The notes: generated from the sequence alone by a model not told the origin. A DNA stretch of 64,000 bases from Scandinavium hiltneri (GCF_024764835.1 NZ_JALIGE010000069.1:1-64000); one strand, 5' to 3'; counted from the first letter of the stretch, positions 25,850-34,904 are shown. Numbers and translations: made by a program.

Positions 25850-26785
25850 TTAACCTGAAATTCCCCCGCTTTGCTCAGAATATTGCTTCTGGCACACCGC
25901 CAGAACCGTTTGTCTCAGCCAGCGATGTGCCGGATCCGCGTCCATTCGTGGATGCCACAGCTGCGAAATGGTGATCGTCCGCGTTTTAAATGGCAGTTTG
26001 AAAGCCTGTAACCGGGTCTGATTTTCCGTTTGAGCTAAAAACGATGCCGGAACCAGCGCAATCAAATCTGACGCCTTCGCCACCGCCAGCGCCGACGGGA
26101 AACCCGGCACCACGCTGACAATTTTCCGCGCCAGCCCCATTTCTGCCAGCGCTTCATCTACCGGACCTGACGGCAGCCCCCGCCGAGAAGCAACCACATG
26201 TCCCCACGCAATGTACTCCTCCACGCTCACCTGCGCTTTCCCGGCCAGCGGATGTCCATGACGAACGACGCCAACAAAACGATCCCGATACAGCGCCTGC
26301 ACGCGAATTTCCGGCCCCATATTACTCAGCACGCCAATTTCCAGGTCCACCAGCCCTTCGCGCAAAAAACGTGAGCTCTTTTCAGGCTTCGGTGAAAAAC
26401 GCAGGCACACGTCAGGTGCCATGGCGGCCACCGCCACAATCAGTGGTGGACCAAAGGCTTCGATAAAACCGTCGTTCACGCGCAGTGCGAACACGCGTTC
26501 CAGCTGCGCAATATTCAGCTCCGAGGTTGACGGTTGTAGTACCGCCCTGGCCTCCAGCACGGCGTTACGTGCCCGGTCACGGCTGGCCTGGGCGTAAGGC
26601 GTCAGTACCATATTTCGCCCCGCGCGCACCAGTAACGGGTCACCGGTGACGTCGCGCAAACGGCTGAGCGTCCGACTCATGGCGGAAGTGCTCAAATTCA
26701 GACGCCGGGCCGCCCCGGCCACGCTCACTTCGGTCAGTAACGCATCCAGCGCAATCAGCAGATTAAAATCCGGATCGGTCATCAA
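25850..26785 (-). CDS. LysR-family regulator beside a DHA2 efflux pump
   Basis: This is a 311-residue canonical LysR protein. The winged helix is in residues 5-65 (NLLIALDALLTEVSVAGAA, LSTSAMSRTLSRLRDVTGDPLLVRAG). The effector domain follows, with RVFALRVNDGFIEAF and the D/E-rich DLEIGVLSN. It is divergent from the efflux pump gene at 26911 with a 125-base gap, so it most likely controls that pump. It is not related to the three paralogues at 7-10 kb beyond the general fold. Confidence 0.88.
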   Translation of the reverse strand: MMTDPDFNLLIALDALLTEVSVAGAARRLNLSTSAMSRTLSRLRDVTGDPLLVRAGRNMVLTPYAQASRDRARNAVLEARAVLQPSTSELNIAQLERVFALRVNDGFIEAFGPPLIVAVAAMAPDVCLRFSPKPEKSSRFLREGLVDLEIGVLSNMGPEIRVQALYRDRFVGVVRHGHPLAGKAQVSVEEYIAWGHVVASRRGLPSGPVDEALAEMGLARKIVSVVPGFPSALAVAKASDLIALVPASFLAQTENQTRLQAFKLPFKTRTITISQLWHPRMDADPAHRWLRQTVLAVCQKQYSEQSGGISG

Positions 26786-26910
26786 AATATTCCTTCGGCT
26801 TTAGATAAGGCGTTTGATGCAACTATACAGTACCAATGCTGTGTCTTCCGCCTTCTTTGGTAAGCGCCTAGACTTCGCTCATCAACACACTTACCCACGA
26901 GAATAATGTG

Positions 26911-28341
26911 ATGGAACTCTTTTCTGACAGACCGGGCGATGAAGGCCTGCCAGGCCGCGAACGGGCGTTTGCGATGGCGGCGGTCATGACCTCGACCCTG
27001 ATGGCCGTGTTTGACGGTTCGATGGTGAATATCGCCTTACCGCAGATGGCGCAATCTTTACAGGTAGCCGCCCCGCTTGCGGTATGGTTCGCCAATGGCT
27101 ATTTACTCTCCGCCGCCATGACGCTGGCTATCTTTGCCGCGCTCGCCACCCGCTTTGGTTTTCGCCCGATCTTTATCTTTGGTTTGAGCCTGTTCACCCT
27201 CACATCGCTCGGCTGCGCGATGTCTGACTCGGCAGAGATGCTTATCGTGATGCGCGTCCTTCAGGGTATCGGCGGCGCGGCCACGCTCAGTATTGCCCCC
27301 GCGATATTACGCTCGGTGTTTCCTGGCCGGTTGCTCGGGCGCATTCTGGGGCTGAACGCACTGTTAATTGCCGCCAGCACCGCCATCGCCCCGGTATTAG
27401 GCGGCACGCTGCTGGGTACCCTGAGCTGGCAGTGGCTGTTTGCCATCAACGTGCTGCCGGGCATGATGGCGTTGTTCCTGGCTATCAAAGCCATTCCACG
27501 TAAACCAGCAATAAGCGATCAGCGGTTTGATGTAATTGGGGCCGTGCTGTCTGCGACGATGCTCGGGGCATTGATCATGGCGGCCAACGGCTTTGCCGAT
27601 CCGCATGCTGGCGATCACTCGCTCAGCAACACCGTGATGGGCTGGGGTGTGCTGGCATTGGTCAGCGGAACGGCGTTCGTCTGGCATATTCGCCGGGTGG
27701 CCAAACCATTGCTGCCGCCGGTTATCTTCACCTCAGGACGTTTTTCACTGGCGGCGCTGACCTCGCTGGCATCGTTTATCAGCCAGGGCATTACCTTTGT
27801 TGCCCTGCCATTCCTGTTCCAGAGCGTATACGGCTACAGCGCATTTACTTCCGCGCTGCTGTTTACGCCCTGGCCGGTGGGCATTGTGCTGGTTGCGCCC
27901 CATGCCGGACGCCTGGCGGATAAATACTCACCGTCGATAATCTCGACCATTGGTTTACTCGGGTTTGTGCTCGGTTTAGTGCTGCTGGCGACGTTGCCCG
28001 ATCACGCCGCAGCGTGGGATATTGGCCTGCGTAGCCTGGTGTGCGGAATGGGGTTTGGCTGTTTTCAGAGTCCGAACAATCGCGAAATGTTGTCTAACGT
28101 GGCGCGGGAATACAGCGGATACGCCTCAGGCGTGTTGGCGATAATGCGCACCTTCGGGCAATGCCTCGGCGCGGCGTTAGTGGGCGTGCTGCTGGCGGTG
28201 ATGGCTTCAAGTTCACAACTCGTGCTGGAAGCACAGGCCGTGAAGATGAGTTTGTGGGTGGCGGTTGCCACATCCGGGCTGGCCATTGTATTCAGTTTGA
28301 GCCGCCTGCGCCGTAAACAGCCTCAAAAAGCGCAGGCATAA
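26911..28341 (+). CDS. DHA2-family multidrug efflux MFS transporter
   Basis: This 476-residue protein has the 14-helix pattern of the DHA2 family. Motif C-like segments RVLQGIGGAATLSIAPAILR and the motif D1-like DGSMVNIALPQMAQSL are present near the N-terminus, and GRLADKYS is motif A. I take ATG 26911 over the preceding GTG. Substrates are likely cationic or dye-like compounds. The nine-base gap to the convergent Nudix gene leaves little room for a terminator. Confidence 0.9.
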   Translation: MELFSDRPGDEGLPGRERAFAMAAVMTSTLMAVFDGSMVNIALPQMAQSLQVAAPLAVWFANGYLLSAAMTLAIFAALATRFGFRPIFIFGLSLFTLTSLGCAMSDSAEMLIVMRVLQGIGGAATLSIAPAILRSVFPGRLLGRILGLNALLIAASTAIAPVLGGTLLGTLSWQWLFAINVLPGMMALFLAIKAIPRKPAISDQRFDVIGAVLSATMLGALIMAANGFADPHAGDHSLSNTVMGWGVLALVSGTAFVWHIRRVAKPLLPPVIFTSGRFSLAALTSLASFISQGITFVALPFLFQSVYGYSAFTSALLFTPWPVGIVLVAPHAGRLADKYSPSIISTIGLLGFVLGLVLLATLPDHAAAWDIGLRSLVCGMGFGCFQSPNNREMLSNVAREYSGYASGVLAIMRTFGQCLGAALVGVLLAVMASSSQLVLEAQAVKMSLWVAVATSGLAIVFSLSRLRRKQPQKAQA

Positions 28342-28350
28342 GTGACAACG

Positions 28351-28899
28351 TCACACAAAGCCTTTTAGCTTTGCCAGTAAAAATGCCGTCACCGAGGTCG
28401 CATCGCTGATTTTGCCCTCTGCAATCAGGGTTTCAAACTCAGTGACCGGCATCTGGCGGCAGGTCAGCCCCACTTCTTCGGCATCAAGCTGTTGGGTGCT
28501 GGAGACAAAATCCGTCGCCAGCCAGATGTGATAACCCTGACTGGAATAGCCCTGGGCCAGTTTCTGATAGCCAATCTGCTCCATTTTTTGCGCCAGCAGG
28601 CCGGTCTCTTCCGCCAGTTCACCCCGGGCGACGGCAATCGGATCGGCATTCGGGTCCAGCTCCCACGATCCCTGCGGCAATTCAATCGTGCGCACGCTGA
28701 GCGGATAGCGATACTGCTCCACCACCCAGATAAAACCTTCCGATACCGGGACAATCACCGCGAAATCGGGCTTCTCAATCACCGAATACACACCGTGCGA
28801 ACCGTCGGCACGTTCAATTCTGTCTTCTTTCAGACGCATCCATTGATTGCAATAAATCTCCTGCGAACTCAGCGTTTTAATCTCACTCATAGTGCTCAT
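28351..28899 (-). CDS. Nudix hydrolase, ADP-ribose pyrophosphatase type
   Basis: This 182-residue Nudix protein carries the box GSWELDPNADPIAV then ARGELAEETGL. Compared with the canonical GX5EX7REUXEEXGU the arginine before the catalytic glutamates is glycine and the spacing is two residues longer, while the glutamates EL-EE are intact. The closest functional class by eye is sugar-nucleotide or ADP-ribose hydrolases (ELPQGSWE is typical of one subgroup). Start ATG at 28899 or 28890. The gene is tail-to-tail with the pump. Confidence 0.82.
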   Translation of the reverse strand: MSTMSEIKTLSSQEIYCNQWMRLKEDRIERADGSHGVYSVIEKPDFAVIVPVSEGFIWVVEQYRYPLSVRTIELPQGSWELDPNADPIAVARGELAEETGLLAQKMEQIGYQKLAQGYSSQGYHIWLATDFVSSTQQLDAEEVGLTCRQMPVTEFETLIAEGKISDATSVTAFLLAKLKGFV

Positions 28900-28953
28900 T
28901 TCTTGGTTATTGAAGACAATGTGGCGTTAACGGCGCAGTCATCCTGTTTTGAG

Positions 28954-28993
28954 CTTTTGTCTTTTCATCTTCAGAGAGGTGAAAAGACAAAAG
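28954..28993. repeat. 14-bp perfect inverted repeat next to the osmC terminator
   Basis: CTTTTGTCTTTTCA (28954-28967) and TGAAAAGACAAAAG (28980-28993) are exact inverted copies with a 12-base spacer. On the minus strand the T-tract of the osmC terminator is one arm of this repeat, so the two structures are mutually exclusive in part. Confidence 0.8.
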
Positions 28994-29009
28994 CCCGCAA
29001 TGTGCGGGC
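28984..29009 (-). terminator. rho-independent terminator of osmC
   Basis: On the minus strand GCCCGCA-CAT-TGCGGGC is followed by TTTTGTCTTTT. It lies directly after the osmC stop. Confidence 0.9.
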
Positions 29010-29021
29010 CGTGAGGGGGTG

Positions 29022-29450
29022 TTAATTGAGCTGATAATCGAGGGTGATTTCAGCTTTCAGGACCTGAGACACCGGGCAACCGGCTTTTGCTTTCTGGATG
29101 ATGCCATCGAAAGTTCCGGCATCGATATCCGGTACCGCGATTTTGCTTTGCAGCGCGACTTTGGTTATCGAGAATCCGCCGCTGACCTGGTCGAGTGAAA
29201 CAGTGGCTTCGGTATCAATTGAGGTCGCCGTAAACCCGGCTTCGCTCAGCATCAGGGAAAGCGCCATGGAGAAACAGGAGGCGTGCGCCGCCGCAATCAG
29301 TTCCTCAGGATTGGTGCCCTTCGCACCTTCAAAGCGGGTGTTAAACCCGTACGGTTGCTGGTTCAGAACGCCGCTCTCCGTCGAGACGGTGCCTTTGCCA
29401 CGTTTCAGATCGCCTTCCCAGTGTGCCTGACCTTTCTTGTGGATCGTCAT
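29022..29450 (-). CDS. osmC: osmotically inducible peroxiredoxin OsmC
   Basis: This 142-residue protein reduces organic hydroperoxides. The reactive cysteines are the two in AAAHASCFSM and KAGCPVSQ (about residues 59 and 125), with the conserved glutamate and the TNPEEL segment. It is close to E. coli OsmC throughout, including the start MTIHKKGQAHWEGDLKRGKG. In E. coli osmC also lies beside sra and maeA; here a YahK-like dehydrogenase gene sits between osmC and sra. It has its own terminator. Confidence 0.96.
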   Translation of the reverse strand: MTIHKKGQAHWEGDLKRGKGTVSTESGVLNQQPYGFNTRFEGAKGTNPEELIAAAHASCFSMALSLMLSEAGFTATSIDTEATVSLDQVSGGFSITKVALQSKIAVPDIDAGTFDGIIQKAKAGCPVSQVLKAEITLDYQLN

Positions 29451-29506
29451 CGTTCACTCCTTTTATCCGTTAGGGATACTAAGTATAGAACACGCCTTTC
29501 TGGCCG

Positions 29507-30559
29507 TTAGCCGTAGGCGTTGAGAGATGCCATATCAATCACGAAACGGTACTTCACGTCGCTTTTCAGCAGGCGCTCGTAGGCCTCATTGATATCCTGA
29601 ATTCTGATGACCTCAACGTCAGCCGCGATACCTTTTTCCGCGCAGAAATCGAGCATCTCCTGCGTCTCTGCAATGCCACCAATCGCCGAACCCGCCACCG
29701 AGCGACGGTTAATCAGCATCGGAATGGTGTTCACTTCCGGCAAATCGCCGAGCAGACCGACAAACACCAGTGTGCCGTCGAGGGTCAGCGTTGGCATATA
29801 CGCATTGACATCATGCGTGTACGGGACGGTATCGATAATCAGATCAAACTGATTTTTCACCGCGTTCATTTGTTCCGGGTCGGTAGAGAGCACCACATGG
29901 CTCGCGCCCAGACGACGCGCATCCGCCTCTTTCCCCGGCGAACGGGTAAACAGCGTCACTTCCGCGCCCAGCGCGTGCGCCAGTTTCAGGCCCATATGCC
30001 CGAGCCCGCCAAGGCCAATCACCGCCACTTTGCTGTTGGCATCAATCTTCCAGTGACGCAGCGGCGACCAGGTCGTGATCCCGGCGCAGAGCAGCGGCGC
30101 TGCACCTTTCAAATCCAGCCCATCGGGAATGCGCAGAACGAAATCCTGACTCGCAAGGATGGTTTGTGAATAGCCGCCGTAGGTGGTTTGGTGATCGTGA
30201 CGATCCTGTCCGTTATAGGTTTGCGTATTGCCTTCTTCGCAATACTGCTCCAGCCCGTCTTTACACGGTGAACAGTGGCGACAGGAATCGACCATACAGC
30301 CGATGGCTGCCAGGTCACCGGGTTTAAATTTAGTGACATTGTCACCTATTGCCGTCACCCGACCAACAATTTCATGCCCAGGAACAATGGGATAGGTGCT
30401 GAACCCCCAGTCGTTGCGGGCCTGGTGTAAATCTGAGTGACAAACGCCGCAGTACAACACTTCGATGGTCACGTCGTCCGGACGCGGTTCGCGGCGGTCA
30501 AAGGAGAACGGGGCCAGCGGCGTGGTGGGATTTTGTGCTGCATATCCTAAAACTTTCAT
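29507..30559 (-). CDS. zinc-dependent alcohol dehydrogenase/aldehyde reductase, YahK family
   Basis: This 350-residue medium-chain dehydrogenase has catalytic zinc ligands in CGVCHSDLH and GHE, structural-zinc cysteines in GCMVDSCRHCSPC and QYC, and the Rossmann fold GLGGLGHMG. The serine/arginine pair TRSP after the first beta-alpha unit suggests NADPH preference, as in YahK and cinnamyl-alcohol dehydrogenases. The family reduces broad aldehyde substrates. It is in the same direction as osmC with 56 bases between, and no equivalent lies at this position in E. coli K-12. Confidence 0.9.
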   Translation of the reverse strand: MKVLGYAAQNPTTPLAPFSFDRREPRPDDVTIEVLYCGVCHSDLHQARNDWGFSTYPIVPGHEIVGRVTAIGDNVTKFKPGDLAAIGCMVDSCRHCSPCKDGLEQYCEEGNTQTYNGQDRHDHQTTYGGYSQTILASQDFVLRIPDGLDLKGAAPLLCAGITTWSPLRHWKIDANSKVAVIGLGGLGHMGLKLAHALGAEVTLFTRSPGKEADARRLGASHVVLSTDPEQMNAVKNQFDLIIDTVPYTHDVNAYMPTLTLDGTLVFVGLLGDLPEVNTIPMLINRRSVAGSAIGGIAETQEMLDFCAEKGIAADVEVIRIQDINEAYERLLKSDVKYRFVIDMASLNAYG

Positions 30560-30821
30560 GGAGTGACCTCACGATGAACAAAACGGGGAAACCTCAGCGC
30601 GAATCAAAAAGCATAGTTCAGGTATATGACAGCGTGACGTCCGTCGCACAAAGGGTTAAATCTCAGAGAGTTCCTGAAAGCGCCTGCAGCTGTTGCTATT
30701 TCGAGCAGAATGGTCAACTATCAATCTCGCAGGCAAATACCGTTGTCTGCGCTAAGGGGTAAATTTCGCCCGGCACCTCCGGGATTGACCTTGAAACCAT
30801 TCACAGGATTAAGGAGTCAGC

Positions 30822-30962
30822 ATGAAATCGAACCGTCAGGCACGTCATATCCTCGGCTTGAACTACAAGCTTTCAAACCAGAAAAAAGTCCTTATCGAAG
30901 GTGATGCAGAAACCCAGCATAACCACACTCATGCCACCGGGCGCAAACGCCGCACCGAGTAA
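30822..30962 (+). CDS. sra: stationary-phase ribosome-associated protein Sra
   Basis: This 46-residue basic peptide starts at ATG 30822 behind AAGGAG and ends at TAA 30960-30962. MKSNRQARHILGLNYKLSNQ and the ending TGRKRRTE match E. coli Sra (RpsV), which associates with 30S subunits in stationary phase. It is followed by a strong terminator and then maeA, as in E. coli. The middle of the protein (ETQHNHTHA) is more divergent and slightly histidine-rich. Confidence 0.95.
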   Translation: MKSNRQARHILGLNYKLSNQKKVLIEGDAETQHNHTHATGRKRRTE

Positions 30963-30999
30963 CATACCGACTTTTCAGCCCTTTCATCGATAAAGACCG

Positions 31000-31032
31000 A
31001 CACCATCGTTTACATAAGATGGTGTTTTTTTT
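31000..31032 (+). terminator. rho-independent terminator of sra
   Basis: ACACCATC (31000-31007) and GATGGTGT (31018-31025) form an 8-bp stem followed by eight T. Confidence 0.93.
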
Positions 31033-31157
31033 AGTTTCGAAACCGCAGCGTTTACCCTTTTTATTAACACTTGCTTTATACTTTGCCGCGCCGAAGTACC
31101 CGCCAGCCCTCTCGATTCACCTGACTGGGCAGGCCGTGATGACAAAGGATCAGTGAG

Positions 31158-32855
31158 ATGTTAATCAACCATAAAAACAACCGTTCTCTTTATATCCCCT
31201 ATGCAGGCCCCGTATTACTGGAGTTTCCACTCCTCAACAAAGGCAGCGCGTTTAGCCAGGAGGAGCGTCGCAACTTTAACCTCTTAGGCCTGCTGCCCGC
31301 GGTCGTGGAAACCATCGAAGAACAGGCTGAACGTGCCTGGATCCAGTACCAGGGCTTCAAGACCGAAATCGACAAACATATTTACCTGCGCAATATCCAG
31401 GACACGAACGAAACCCTCTTCTACCGCCTGGTCGAAAACCACCTCGACGAGATGATGCCGGTTATCTACACCCCGACCGTCGGCGCCGCCTGTGAGCGTT
31501 TCTCCGAGATTTATCGTCGTTCCCGCGGCGTGTTCATCTCTTACGAGAACCGTCACCACATGGATGACATTCTGCAAAACGTGCCAAACCACAACATCAA
31601 AGTGATTGTGGTCACCGACGGCGAGCGCATTCTCGGCCTCGGCGATCAGGGCATTGGCGGAATGGGGATTCCTATCGGCAAACTGTCGCTGTACACCGCC
31701 TGTGGCGGGATAAGCCCGGCGTACACCCTGCCGGTGGTGCTTGACGTCGGTACCAATAATCAGCAGTTGCTGAATGACCCGCTGTACATGGGTTCGCGCC
31801 AGCCGCGTATCACCGACGACGAGTATTATCAGTTTGTGGATGATTTCATTCAGGCGGTGAAACAGCGCTGGCCGAACGTGCTGCTGCAGTTCGAAGATTT
31901 CGCGCAGAAGAACGCCATGCCGCTGCTGAACCGCTATCGTGACGAGATTTGCTCCTTCAATGATGACATTCAGGGCACCGCATCGGTTACTGTCGGCACA
32001 TTGATTGCCGCCAGCCATGCGGCGGGCAGCCAGCTCAGCGAGCAAAAAATTGTCTTCCTCGGCGCAGGCTCTGCCGGTTGCGGGATTGCTGAGCAAATCA
32101 TCGCGCAGATCCAGCGCGAAGGCCTGACCGAAGAACAGGCGCGCGCCCGCGTGTTTATGGTTGACCGCTTTGGCCTGTTGACCGATCAGATGCCTAACCT
32201 GCTGGCGTTCCAGAACAAGCTGGTGCAAAAACGCGACAACCTGAAAGACTGGGATACCACAGAAGACGTGCTTTCCCTGCTGGACGTGGTACGCAACGTG
32301 AAGCCGGACATCCTGATTGGCGTTTCCGGTCAGACAGGACTATTCACCGAAGAAATCATTCGCGAAATGCACAAGCACTGCCCGCGCCCCATCGTGATGC
32401 CGCTGTCTAACCCAACGTCTCGCGTAGAAGCGACGCCGCAGGACATCATCACCTGGACCGAAGGCTGTGCGCTGGTCGCCACCGGCAGCCCGTTCGCACC
32501 AGTGACGTGGAAAGATAAAACGTACCCGATTGCCCAGTGCAATAACTCGTACATCTTCCCGGGCATTGGTCTGGGCGTGATCGCCTCCGGCGCGTCGCGT
32601 ATCACCGACGAAATGCTGATGTCGGCAAGCGAAACGCTGGCCAGGCACTCGCCGCTGGCAAACAACGGTGAAGGCATGGTGTTGCCGGAGCTGAAGGATA
32701 TTCATACCGTCTCACGGGCGATTGCGTTTGCGATTGGCAAAATGGCCCAGCAGCAAGGCGTGGCGGTGAAAACGTCTGCCGAAGCCCTGCAACAGGCAAT
32801 TGATGACAACTTCTGGCAGCCGGAATACCGCAGCTACCGTCGTACCTCGATTTAA
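31158..32855 (+). CDS. maeA: NAD-dependent malic enzyme MaeA (SfcA)
   Basis: This 565-residue enzyme decarboxylates malate to pyruvate with NAD. The signature FNDDIQGTASVTVGTL is complete, as are the tyrosine/lysine region VIYTPTVG and the nucleotide-binding GAGSAGCGIAEQI. The length and order next to sra match E. coli maeA (565). The start ATG follows GATCAGTGAG. A complex GC-rich imperfect palindrome (about 32866-32909) lies just after the stop. Confidence 0.97.
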   Translation: MLINHKNNRSLYIPYAGPVLLEFPLLNKGSAFSQEERRNFNLLGLLPAVVETIEEQAERAWIQYQGFKTEIDKHIYLRNIQDTNETLFYRLVENHLDEMMPVIYTPTVGAACERFSEIYRRSRGVFISYENRHHMDDILQNVPNHNIKVIVVTDGERILGLGDQGIGGMGIPIGKLSLYTACGGISPAYTLPVVLDVGTNNQQLLNDPLYMGSRQPRITDDEYYQFVDDFIQAVKQRWPNVLLQFEDFAQKNAMPLLNRYRDEICSFNDDIQGTASVTVGTLIAASHAAGSQLSEQKIVFLGAGSAGCGIAEQIIAQIQREGLTEEQARARVFMVDRFGLLTDQMPNLLAFQNKLVQKRDNLKDWDTTEDVLSLLDVVRNVKPDILIGVSGQTGLFTEEIIREMHKHCPRPIVMPLSNPTSRVEATPQDIITWTEGCALVATGSPFAPVTWKDKTYPIAQCNNSYIFPGIGLGVIASGASRITDEMLMSASETLARHSPLANNGEGMVLPELKDIHTVSRAIAFAIGKMAQQQGVAVKTSAEALQQAIDDNFWQPEYRSYRRTSI

Positions 32856-33175
32856 TCTTTGTGCCAGAGGGTGCTGCGCCTACAAGAAATTGTAGGTCTT
32901 GCAGGCGTAGCGCCAATCCACAATCCCCGCTACACTCTCTGCACCCATCCACCTGCTGAAAATATAAAAGGAGGATCCCATGCTGTATTGTGAAAAGTTT
33001 ACTTTTTCACGTACTTTTGGCGATCGCACCTGCTCAAGCGTTATCCGTACCGTGCTGCGATAACTTCTGCTTGAGCGAAGAAACCAAAGACTGAATCCCT
33101 TCCCTCGGCTTACCGGGTTATCGTCGGCGTTAACTGACGAGGCGTTCTTACGCCAGTAACACTTGAGTAAGTTCT
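32856..33175. promoter_or_regulatory. leader region of the ABC-F gene
   Basis: This 320-base region begins with a GC-rich imperfect palindrome containing CTACAAGAAATTGTAG, possibly the maeA terminator. It then carries a strong ribosome site (AAAGGAGG), a 27-codon leader ORF (32980-33063), a large hairpin at its end and smaller hairpins (GGCGTTCTTACGCC) before the ABC-F start. The layout is that of a translation- or transcription-attenuation leader. Confidence 0.55.
32980..33063 (+). CDS. 27-residue leader peptide upstream of the ABC-F gene
   Basis: ATG 32980 is preceded at good spacing by AAAAGGAGG, a much better ribosome site than that of the ABC-F gene itself. The 27-residue product begins MLYCEKFTFSR and ends VIRTVLR before TAA 33061-33063. 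The end of the ORF is inside a hairpin: GCTCAAGC plus GTTATC (33032-33045) pairs with GATAAC (33059-33064) and GCTTGAGC (33069-33076). A CTTGAG copy at 33162-33167 overlaps the ribosome site of the ABC-F gene and could pair with the same 5' arm. ABC-F resistance genes elsewhere are often controlled through such leader ORFs. That it is translated is inference. Confidence 0.5.
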   Translation: MLYCEKFTFSRTFGDRTCSSVIRTVLR

Positions 33176-34894
33176 ATGACCACATTATTAAATACCCACT
33201 CGCTGTGCAGCGAAACGGCCTTCGGCCCCCTGTTCACAGACCTCTCCTTTACGCTGAAAAAAGGCGATCGCGTCGGGCTGATTGGCTATAACGGCTGCGG
33301 TAAAAGTACCCTGTTAAAACTGCTGGATGGCTCACAAACGCCTTCATCCGGCTACGTTTCCATTGCCAACCACTGCCTGCTGGCACGCGTGGAGCAACAT
33401 TTGCCTGAATCTCTCGGGCCGCTGACGATGCTCGATGCGGTGCTGGATAATATTCCCCACGTCGAGCGGGAAATCCAACGCTGGCGTGCCGAAGCGCTGC
33501 TGGCGGAAATGGGTTTCAGTGGTGAAGACCAGGCGTTAACGGCCGCCACGCTGAGCGGTGGGCAGCATACGCGCCTGCTGCTGGTGCGGGCGTTGATAAC
33601 CTCTCCGGACCTGCTGTTACTGGACGAGCCGGGTAATCACCTCGACCTGCCCACGCTGCTGTGGCTGGAGCGTTTCCTCAACGGCTGGAACGGCAGTTTT
33701 ATCGTCGTTTCCCATGACCAACAGCTGTTGGATAACGTGACCAACACCAGCTGGATCCTGCGTGATCAGCAACTGCACAGCTTTTCCCTGCCCTGTAGCG
33801 CCGCCCGTCAGGCGTTGATGGAGCAGGATGAAAGCGATGCCCTGCGCTTCAAAGCTGAACAGAAAGAGATCGACCGGGTGGCAGCCAGCGCCAAACGGCT
33901 GGCAGTCTGGGGCCACGTGTATGACAACGAAGATTTGTCGCGAAAAGCCAAGCAAATGGAGAAACAGGTCGAAAGGCTGAAGGCAAGCCAGACCGACGTT
34001 ACCGCAGGCAGTCAGTGGCGCTTACAGTTACATGGCGACCTGCTCTGGGCTGACCGTCTGCTGGAGCTGGAAACGCTGTCCGTTTCACCGGCGGCCGGAG
34101 TCGAGCCGCTGTTTCGTGTACCGATTGCTCGGTTGAAAAGCGGTGATCGGGTGGCCGTGATTGGCCGTAACGGCTGCGGGAAATCGTCGCTGCTGCGACT
34201 TATCTGGCAGCAATATCAGGCCAGCGTTATGACGGAAGGATTAACTATCCACCCGCGCGTGGCACTGGGCTATTACGATCAAACGCTACACCAGTTAGCG
34301 GATGGCGCCACGTTGTTTGACGCGCTGGAGCCGTTCGCACCTGCGCCGGAAACACGAAAAATGGCGTTAATCAGTGCCGGTTTTGCATGGGCGAGACATA
34401 GCCAACGCGTCGATTCACTGAGCGGCGGCGAGCGTTCCCGGCTGTTGTTTGTCGGCCTGACCCTGGCGCGCTATAGCCTGCTGATGCTCGATGAGCCTAC
34501 CAACCATCTCGACATGGAAGGCAAAGAGGCGCTGGCGGAAACGCTGCAAACCTTCGCCGGAGGTGTGCTGCTGGTGAGCCACGACAGGCAACTGATGCAA
34601 CGGAGCTGTAATCGTTTTTGGCTGATTGAAAATGGTGTGCTGGAGGAGTGGCACGATGCCGATGCAGCATGGGAAAGATTGCGCGAACCGCTCCCGGCCG
34701 CGCCAGATTCGAAGCCCGTTGTCGCACCGGAAACGACATCAGACGCCGTAGACGATTTGCTGGAAACCCTGCTTGTGCTCGAAACGCAGCTGGCTGACGA
34801 CCTGGCACGTAAACCGAAGCATCAGAAACCTCAGCTTCAGGCCCAATGGCAGCGTGAAATTGAGGTGCTTACTGCGCGTCTGGAGTCGCTGTAA
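33176..34894 (+). CDS. ABC-F family ATPase (ribosome-associated)
   Basis: This 572-residue soluble protein has two ABC ATPase halves without membrane segments. The first has Walker A GYNGCGKST and signature LSGGQHTRLLL; the second has GRNGCGKSSL and LSGGERSRLLF. Both have Walker B with DEP (LLLDEPGNHLD, LMLDEPTNHLD). The linker (about residues 200-290) is charged and helical, and a C-terminal coiled tail (LLETLLVLETQLADDLARK) follows. It is not clearly EttA, Uup, YbiT or YheS, so it is a further ABC-F member of these enterobacteria. Roles in the family are relief of stalled ribosomes or antibiotic protection. Its SD (GAG) is weak, and a leader ORF precedes it. Confidence 0.88.
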   Translation: MTTLLNTHSLCSETAFGPLFTDLSFTLKKGDRVGLIGYNGCGKSTLLKLLDGSQTPSSGYVSIANHCLLARVEQHLPESLGPLTMLDAVLDNIPHVEREIQRWRAEALLAEMGFSGEDQALTAATLSGGQHTRLLLVRALITSPDLLLLDEPGNHLDLPTLLWLERFLNGWNGSFIVVSHDQQLLDNVTNTSWILRDQQLHSFSLPCSAARQALMEQDESDALRFKAEQKEIDRVAASAKRLAVWGHVYDNEDLSRKAKQMEKQVERLKASQTDVTAGSQWRLQLHGDLLWADRLLELETLSVSPAAGVEPLFRVPIARLKSGDRVAVIGRNGCGKSSLLRLIWQQYQASVMTEGLTIHPRVALGYYDQTLHQLADGATLFDALEPFAPAPETRKMALISAGFAWARHSQRVDSLSGGERSRLLFVGLTLARYSLLMLDEPTNHLDMEGKEALAETLQTFAGGVLLVSHDRQLMQRSCNRFWLIENGVLEEWHDADAAWERLREPLPAAPDSKPVVAPETTSDAVDDLLETLLVLETQLADDLARKPKHQKPQLQAQWQREIEVLTARLESL

Positions 34895-34904
34895 TTCCCT
34901 TCCC

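Noticed and set aside
30574..30762. 62-codon plus-strand frame between the YahK-like gene and sra, at the place of E. coli bdm
   Set aside because: It does not resemble Bdm, the cysteine-rich end looks random, and it overlaps the promoter side of the dehydrogenase gene.
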